The notes beneath the pieces were generated by a model. It was not told the DNA's origin. It did not search any database and saw nothing but the letters and a program-made list of their open reading frames with translations. The position numbers were made by a program, and so were the translations under genes. Below, piece after piece: positions 51,501 to 60,500 of a DNA stretch of 64,000 bases (position 1 is its first letter; every line of letters starts with the position of its first letter). The stretch is from Gorsachius magnificus. Taxonomy: Eukaryota; Chordata; Aves; Pelecaniformes; Ardeidae. The stretch lies in contig CM067081.1 of the NCBI GenBank assembly GCA_034008185.1, positions 19,963,821 through 20,027,820 of the forward strand, read 5' to 3'.

Positions 51501-54500
51501 GTGAAAGCTTCACCTACCTGTGTGGTGTTTTCTGATTATATTCCTGAACGCTCTTTGTTAAGCTGTTTGTCAGCATATTTGCATCAGTGCTTCTAGATTT
51601 ACCTTTTCGTTTATTCTAGAGGTACCAAGGCTGTTTGTGCATGAAGGTTTTCTGATGGTTGTTGTCCATTAAGTTTGTTCCAAGAAGTCAAGTCTTTTGT
51701 AAATTGTGACCTCCTGTGTACCCACCGGTAATACAACTTGAAGTATTCTTGATGTCCTGCTTGCCTATTAGCCTGTCAAAGGAGATGAATGCATGTTGGA
51801 AGAATAGCTCCAACTTCTAGAACAGTATAATTGCTGCATTTTGGTCTTGGTACTTGGTGTGAATGTTGTCAATATTGTGGCTGATTAGGAGGATTATTAG
51901 GTGCTGGGTAATATTTTTAAAGGCAAACAGAAAAAAAATGAAATAAGGTGGGAAGAGAGGATCCTGGAGTTGTGTAAAATATCCGCCTCAAGGTAGGAGC
52001 TTGGTATCTTGACACATGCTCCTTTTTGGAGAAAATCCCCAGCAAGGCTTTCATCAAAGCAACATATGGAAATTGTGGAGTTGTATGGTACTTTGAACTT
52101 TTGCTGGTCTGTGCAAGAAGCTACACCCAATTTGCAGCAGAGGCATGTGTATTTGTACGTTTTTTTGTACACGTTTTTAATCTAGGGAAGGTGATACATG
52201 TGATAAAACCATAAGTTCCTTCTCTGGCTGTGTGTAAGACTGGATTTAGCTAGTTCTCAAATGCAACTAGTCAAAGATAGGAAAAGTAAAGACACCACTG
52301 AGGCTTCTGTTACTCTGAACAAAGCAAAGCACCTATGAAACATGCTGTGCCTTTCCTTCCACCTTGAGAAGAGGGAAAGAGGGTGAGGTAGCACCAAAAC
52401 TATTCCTCAACAGAAGGGAAGAAATCTTAAGTGCCTGAGTGTCAATAGTGTATTTTCTAGGACTCAATAAGGAGAGAGTCTGTCTGATAGGAGACTTACC
52501 ACTGTTTAGATGAGGAATTCTCTTTGATCACTGTCAAAACCATGATACTATTTCTATGAGCAAGGAAGGTGTCCAGCCATTTTTTTCTGAAACTTGCTTT
52601 ATGGTGCTTGAGATATTTACCTAACACTGAAGCATGTAGTACATGTAGCAGATCAGAACTATTGATTTTGTGCATTGATGGCATCATTGGTATTTCTGCT
52701 TGGTGTGACTTTTCTGTGCTTTTCATAGAACATTTGTTCCCTTCTGTGGACGACTGTTGATTGACTGACTGCTGTGTTGAGAGATGTCAGAACTGAGTCT
52801 GTTACCAAGTTTGCGGAGTCACAGTTCCTCATTGGATCTGATGAGGAGCATAGGAATTCTGCAGTGTTTCTCCTGCTTGAGAACTGGAACTAGGAGAGTT
52901 GAGAAGCTAGAGGTTGTCTCAACAGTGCTGTTACCGAGAAACTGCTATGCCTAACTCAAACTTGATAGCATTAAGGATGTTACAGGGTTTTTTCAAAGTT
53001 TAGTACCATTATCTATCCTTCATCTTTGCCGTGCCAGACTCCTGTTTCTTTCCTTTACGACCATTGTCCCGTCAGCAAGGAGAGAGGAACAGTGTTGTTT
53101 CAAACTCTCCAACTCTGCACAACTCTTACCACAGTTCACAGTTTGCAGATGGTGGGGTTTGGGATGGGTTTTTTGGGTGGTTGGTTGGGTTTTTTTGAGG
53201 GGTGTGTGTTTGTTTTTTGTCTTTACAAAGAAGCTTAGTTTTAGCCAGCTTTCCCCCTGGAGTAAGAGATCCAACCGTAGTGCTGAATGCTCTTGAGAGG
53301 ATGATCATGAGAGTTAGTTAATACAGGAGGGTTCTGATGGGGGAGCAAACTGCAGAAGTAAATAAATAAGTTTTCCTCTGTGTTTGTTGTACCATAATTT
53401 AAAATGAAAAGCCAAACATAGTTTTAACTAATGCATTGTTTTGCTTTGTTTTATGTTTTAGAAATATGGCAAATTAACATCCTGTACTGGCTGCAGAGCT
53501 CAGTGCAGGTTTTTTGACATGACTCAGTGCATAGGACCTAATGGATATATGGAGCCATACTGCTCAACTGCATGCATGAACACACACAAATCAAAATATG
53601 CAAAATCACAAAGTAAGTGAAAAGGATGATGGATTTTCATCACTGATAAGAGCAGACTTTTTTTTTTTAAGTTTCAACATTGGGGGTGGGTTGTTTTGGT
53701 TTAGAATTAATCTATGCAGGTATGGGTATGACTTCATAGGTTTTTAAACCTACTTTAAAAAAAAAAGAAAACTATCATCTTGTATTCAACGCTAGTAAAC
53801 GGACCTTTAGGGATCATCTTACCTACTGGCCTTTTTGCTTGATATCAGAAACAGTTTTCAACTGTCTTAAGGCTTTTGGGGAAAAAACACTGAGACATAA
53901 TGTGCTCTGATGTGTCACAGAATGATAGTGCAATTTTCATGCATATGGATTAATATTCTCTTGTCTGTGATCCAACCCCACCTCATTTTATCTCCTCAAG
54001 CAACAACTGGAGAAGGATGGAGGTAGTTATGATCTATATGGATATTCTCTAGGTAAAATTTTTAACCTGAGTGAACGGAACTGGTAAATAACTCAAAAAG
54101 TGTGTTCTTCAGTACGCAGATCAGGCATAGATCTCAATTCAGCGAACTCAAAGTTGAAAATGCTCTAGTGAATTTTATAGAAGAAGGTGCTATTTCGTAT
54201 TTAACGCTGGTCTTTAATGGAAGAATTTGACAAAACCTCTGCAGTGTCTTTTGGTTTATGTGACTTGTAGAAGCTGACTGGAAAACAGACAAATCTTAGG
54301 TTTTTACATTGAAGTGGGAAGAGCTGACCTGTAATCCTTTTTTTTTTTTTTTTTTTTTGCACTACTATTTTGTGTTTCTTTTGTTTGTAAACTACGTTTT
54401 TCTTTTAGGTATGGGAATTATTTGCCACTTTTGTAAACGAAACTCTTTACCTCAGTATCAAGCCACAATGCCTGATGGAAAACTGTACAACTTTTGCAGT

Positions 54501-57500
54501 TCCAGTTGTGTAGCTAAATTTCAGGTTAGCTGTTGTGTTAAATCTTTTCCTCCCTAAATATTTGTGTACCTGTGTTTGTGTTTAGTATTTGCATATTAAA
54601 CTAACTTGCTTGTATATACATGTTTATGAGTTACAATTAACATACCAGATGCTTCTGGCTCATAACAATTTCTTTGATCAAAATACTCTCTCATAATAAC
54701 GCTAGCTGCTATATTAAGCTTAGAAAATCGGCTAATAACAACCCATTTCCCCTTGATACTCTAAGAAAACACAAAGCAGTATCAGTGCTCATCTTACTTT
54801 TACCACCCCAGCCTCTTTATGAAGATGAGCCTTGCTGATTTGCATTGAAGATCAACAAATTTCATCTCTTTTATACTAAATACAGCAATAAAATTCTCAT
54901 GTTGAATATTGTATGAACAAAGGTGTGTCATGGGGAATAGTGGCTGCCTCTGAAATGAAAGATTAGAACCTAAGCCATTAGAATGTTTATGGATGAAACT
55001 AGCTGAATGTTGCAAAGGCACACTGGAAGAGGCTGCTATGCTTTTTGAAAATGTCATATTTTTAATATGACTTAAAGCATGTGGAAAATCTGTTGTAGTG
55101 ATTAATCTCTAGGTGATAAAAGAACATTTTCAAAGAAAATGTTTCAATTTTTATATGTAAAAACAGTTTTCCCAGATGTGCACTGTATAATTGATAACTG
55201 CCTTCTCATGTGCTGTTGAACAGTTACACCCATACAGGGTTTTCCCATTTGTCATTAAACTCTCCTGTTTTCTGTCAACTGGAAAGCAAATCAATCTCTT
55301 AATTGCCTCCTTAATATACCCTGGACAGGACCTCCATCATGTAGCCCTGTTCTGTGCTTCCATCCTAACCAATGTAGTAGATGTCTGTCAGTGGAACTGA
55401 TTAACAGAATAGAAGCAGATTGTTAGTATGTAATGACAGATCTGTAATACTTCTTGCAAACTCATTCAGCATCTATTTATTCTACATGGTCTTACAATTG
55501 ATTGCAGCCCCAAGAGCTCTCAGAACAAAACCTTTCTGCTATTTGAGTGAGAAAAGTAAAGCTAGTGAATGACAAATACAGCCTGGGCCTTCTTGGATTT
55601 GTAGATAAGTCAACATTAAGCAACATTATTGAATATAACTGCCCAATGAGTTGATGCTGGTTGTGAGTTTCTGAGCTTACTGAGACCTTGCTGATGCTTC
55701 TGTTGCAGTTTCAGTGCTACATGTAGATCTGCCTCTCTAATGTTGTAGTAGAGTTTAATTAGAGCAGCCATACAGTCTGAGTTCTCAGTAAAGACCAAGA
55801 CTGCTAAGGGTAGGTGGTTGCTCGCTTACAGTTAGTTTGCTCAAACATCCCAGTCAGATTCTGACTTTTGATAGTTTTCCTATATGCACTGTCTAGAAGA
55901 ATAAAATGTATTCATCATTGGATAGGACTTGATTGTATGAGAATAGATGCTTTGTTCTGTTCATTTAGTATTTAGATGGAAAGGATGGTATACCACAATG
56001 TGAGTGTTGGACTGGACTGAAAGTGTTCCCTTGAGGCTTTTTTTTATACTTAAGTGACATGTTAGGGATTGAACCTAAACTGAGAGTATGGTTTAATCCA
56101 TTCAGTCAATTGTAATGCTTTCTGCAATGATCTTTTGAAAAAATGGCTGATTTACTGTGGTGCTCCGTATTTTTCGCTGTTTACTAATGCAGATAACTCG
56201 TTTTAATTTTCTGGCATATTAATCCATTTTTCTTACTGGGCCTGTTCTTCCTGTATGTTTTTCTTTATTAGGGGTTACCCTTCTCAGAACAGAAAACTGC
56301 TGTTCCAGCCCTGTCTCCCTCCTGCAAAAATTTTGGTTTACAAAACAAATTTAGTTTACAACTGGGTTGGAATATTTAAATTCCCAATTTTTTTACAGTA
56401 CTTTAGGGTTAATTGTAATTTTATCTTATGAATAACCTTTTGTTTCTAGCTAACTTGTTTTCATGTATTTGAAAGATTTAGTCAAGCTGCTTGTTGCGCA
56501 AATTAGGTCCATATCTATATTCTCCTTTGTGTGGACAGATTACAAGAGCATCCCTCCTTGTAAGAAAGAGGGTAAAAGAGGGAGAATAGCCTGCTCAATG
56601 TGACTTCTGTTTGGGAGTTGGTGGTAGAATAGAGTGACTGTGTCTTCTGTTCTTTCATGCTCTGTCTTGGAGGATGTTACTGCAGAGTTAAGGACAGAAC
56701 GGTTCCAAAGTTGGTTTGTTTTAAGCCAGTTTTGCTGTCAGTACCTTTACTGGGTCAGTTGAAGATCTTGCTCTGAACTTGTCTCTTCAGGAAAAATAAA
56801 CTGCTAATTTATTTGTTGTGAAAGTGGAGGCTGTAGTACAAGTGTCTTCCCAAAGTTAGCAAATACATAAGTGTCTTAAAGTACAAGCTGTCTTGCAAAA
56901 CATGAGTCTATGCAAAATTTTCAAAAAATTTGTGCTAAAGCTTCAATTTTTTTCAGTTTATGTATGTATGTGGAGAGTTGTAGGACCAGTATGTGTAAGA
57001 ATAAGTACAATGGTTTTTAGCAGGTTACTCACTATGGTTATTCACTAATGTTGTGTTCTCTTTCAGCATCATTATGGTGTCTGTAAGTGTTCTTCATTAA
57101 ATACCTAACATCTCTCTTTCTCGCACACACACGTACATATATTTAAAAAAAGGAGGACGTTGCAGTGGGAAGCGTGGAGGAAGCTTGGCATGCTTGTCAC
57201 AGAAATATTTTTCCAAATTGGATCATAATAAAAATAATTGAGGCTTCCACGCTGAGGGTGGAAGCTCTGTGTGTGCACGAGCATAAGGGGCGTGTTTGAT
57301 TCCTTCCCCACTTAATTTAGTGCCCCTGATTTTGCTTGTGGAACAGTCCTAGTGGATGCCTGTATATAAGATTCCTTGTACGTATTTGCTTCTCCTTTTT
57401 CATGTTAAGAGCAACTTGATCTTTCAAAGTTACTTTTTCTCAACTAGAAAAAAACCTGACTACAGTCTGGCTGCCTACTAGCCCTTCCACATATAAATTT

Positions 57501-60500
57501 GTGTACAGAAATGTTTCCACAATTTGATTTTGTGATCCTGTGGGCAAAGATAGCCCCTCTATTGCTTCTTCCGCAATGGCAGGGGCAGGCCAGAAGCTGT
57601 GCCATGATGGTGGTCTTCCCAGAACAGTCCTAGGCTGTGTCTGCCTACTGGTCATTAGTAATTTGACAGCTTAGAGCAGTTTCAGGTGGTTGCAGTGAAG
57701 ACTGAAAAGGGCTTTACAATGATTTTTTGCTTTTCTTGGCGCTTCCTGTGCTCCTGTTGTTCAGGGCAGACTCAAGGAAAGTCAAGTTAAATGTAACTAT
57801 TTTTTCATTGTATTTAAGATATTCAAAAGAGCTCTTTTGAATATCTTATATATATATAGTGTGTGTGTATATATATATTTCAAAAGTATCTTTGATAAAG
57901 CACAACATCAATAAAACCTTGCTGTTTGGGGTGATCTGTGAAAGATTTTAATGAATTTATGATCTTTTTGCTGCATTATTCTTTGTGTGTACTAATGCTC
58001 CCAAATAATTCCTAAAGATATTCTCCATGCTAAGCATCTTGTAAGTTAGAGGCAAAGGAAGATGATGAAAATACTATGTGTATGTCATCTTGACTTATTA
58101 AAATACTATATAGAAGCAGTCAGTAATTGTAAGCAGGATAATAGAAACTTCAAGGAGGCATACAAAATCACCTTGTGATGTGTTAGTTTTACAACCATCT
58201 TCTGCTTGGTTTAGAGCTTTCAGTAATATGAATTCAGTTCTTTACTGATTTCTGTGGGAAAATATTTAGTTGCCCTTAGGTGTTCATGATAAAAAACATT
58301 TGTGTTTTTTTATAAGCAGTAATGCTTAATTGTTTAGATATTTAAATTTATAGTTAGATGTAAATATTCTTTACAGTAAGTTTCAATTTTAAACAGTCTC
58401 AAACTCGTTGTTCTCACATCTCTGGCTTTTGTTACTGGTCAGTCACCAGCCCCCTAGACTATGGAGGGCCTGAATTTCTACCACAGCAAACAGTTCGGAA
58501 AATAAATAGAAGTAGCTAACAGTGTCATACATCAGAAAAGAAAAAAACATGTTTTAGTTTTAACTTGTAGCCCTCACAACACAGGGTGTATTGGTCCCAT
58601 ATTTAAAGATAGTTACATCCATTAAAAAGTATGGTTGCTTTTCATTTGATGAGCACTTAATATATTTCATCTTCATTCCTTCCCCTGTCTTCAGTGTTTC
58701 CATACAAATTGTTGCATCTGCTAGTTCTTTAACATTTCCTTCATTCCTGAACTGGAGGTGGTGGGTATGCTTGCTTCTTGATTTCTTTTTGTTTTAAACC
58801 AGAACTTCTAGGGCTTTCATTGTGCTTATACAACCCGTATGGCAGCACGAGTCAAGCATGGTGTTTGCTCTGTGAAGAAACCTGCAAATGCAGAAATGCA
58901 CAGATTGGACCTTGAACTTTAAAGTGCCTTTGTGGTTCCCATGTTAGTACAAGTCTTCAGGTACCTACTGAGAGAGGTTTGCTAGACTTTGGCTGCTCTA
59001 AACTACAGGGATGTTTGCTGGATATAGCGGGAGAAATATGACAATACTGTATTGTGGGCATCAGTGGGACAATGGACCACTAGGATAAAGGTGGCATCTT
59101 TTCTGCTATATATGGCATTTTGTTCTCAGGTCCTGTCCGTGACTGGGAAATGTGCATGACTACTTAATGTCTGCAAACTCCTGATACAGAATTAGTGCAT
59201 CTGCATAAAATGACACTGTTTGCACTGCTAGCTAGCACTCAGCAGTACCGGTCCACTTATGTGAAGGTTTATATCAGTAATCAGTCTCATCACAAATTTT
59301 TTTTTTTTTTTTAGTGTAGGTGAATCCTTAGTAACACAGAAGTCTGAAGAAAAGTGTCCTGTAACAAATATTTTACATTTTCACTGTTACAAGGTGGAGA
59401 GGTAGTAATAAATCTGTCTGAAGAGAACTTGTAGTCTTGTTGCAATATATTTGTCTTCTTGCAAACGGTGTGGGAAAGTTTGTTGAGAAGACAGATGTAA
59501 GAAATTTGTCCTCTGGATTCTTCAAGTGACTGTGATTGCTACTGGTTCAAATTTTGTCTCGAACATCATGTGTAATACAGCAATAGTTGTTGCTTAATGT
59601 AGGGAACATGCAAAAGACTATGTTCTGCAGGCCTAGAAGACATTCTAGAAGACTACAGATACTGTAAAATTGAGTTCTCTACTAATTGTCTCAGAAATGC
59701 ATTGAGAGAATTTAATTCTGTAACTGAATAACTCACATACTTACACATGCAATCTATAGTATTTTTCTCAGTCTGAAAACCCTTAATTGTTTAGGGGCTG
59801 GCTGTTTGAATGATTGCATCTTCCTGCCATGGTGATTGAGGCCAGCAAGACTATTAGCTAGTTTTCTCTTAATCTGGGCAGATGTAGGTTTCTCACTGGA
59901 GGCCTTTTACTTTAGTATTTGTATTTTCAAGTGGTACGCTTAGGTAAGGTGTTGACAATCCGCTTTAGTGAGGTTTGGATTTGAAAATATTTGTTGTAGG
60001 TCTTCGTCTGAACTTCTGTGACAAGGCAAGCTGTGAAATGTATTAATCTGAAAATACGTGTTTTGTGATTAACAGGTATTCAGTTTCGGAACACAATTAT
60101 TTTTGCATTTATAATTACCCTTAAATAACAGGTATTAGAAAGGTAAGGTAAAAGAAATGTAACCTAAACTAATTACGGTAGAAGCAAGGGTAAAGATTCA
60201 AGATTGGAAAACCTAAGATGACAAGGGAAAAGGAGTTAAAAGAAAAGACTAACCTGCTGCGCTTTTGCCAGAAATGCTGCTGAGTTTATTTATAAACTCC
60301 CAAATTCTCAAACACTATAGGCTTAATTGAAAAAACACATTGTAAAAGTAGCTTTCTGTTTTAGTCATGTGTCTATATATTTTTGTTTTTCAGACTCTCA
60401 GTGTGCAGTCTTCAACAAATGGTCAGTTTGTCTCTCCCAGTGATATTCAGTTGAAATGTAATTATTGCAAAAGTTCTTTTTGTTCAAAGCCGGAAGTACT

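Larger units (their letters stand above)
40869..53461 (+). other. ZMYM2: ZMYM2 intron between coding exons 4 and 5 (12.6 kb)
   Basis: The longest intron in the coding part. It contains a T11-A18 block (43936-43964), a 34-bp tandem duplication (44403-44470), a poly(T) run (44675-44692), small CR1 tails near 45750 and 50466, and a nested CR1 pair (48620-49460). I looked here for the short mammalian exon that encodes the linker between fingers 4 and 5 and did not find it. Other open frames look like chance. Confidence 0.8.
54525..60393 (+). other. ZMYM2: ZMYM2 intron between coding exons 6 and 7 (5.9 kb)
   Basis: AT-rich intron. It holds a perfect 34-bp palindrome beside a TA/TG microsatellite (57815-57877), a possible 16-nt microexon (57067-57082), and a T-run near 59299. 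No CR1 copy was recognised. The acceptor is TTGTTTTTCAG. Confidence 0.85.
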
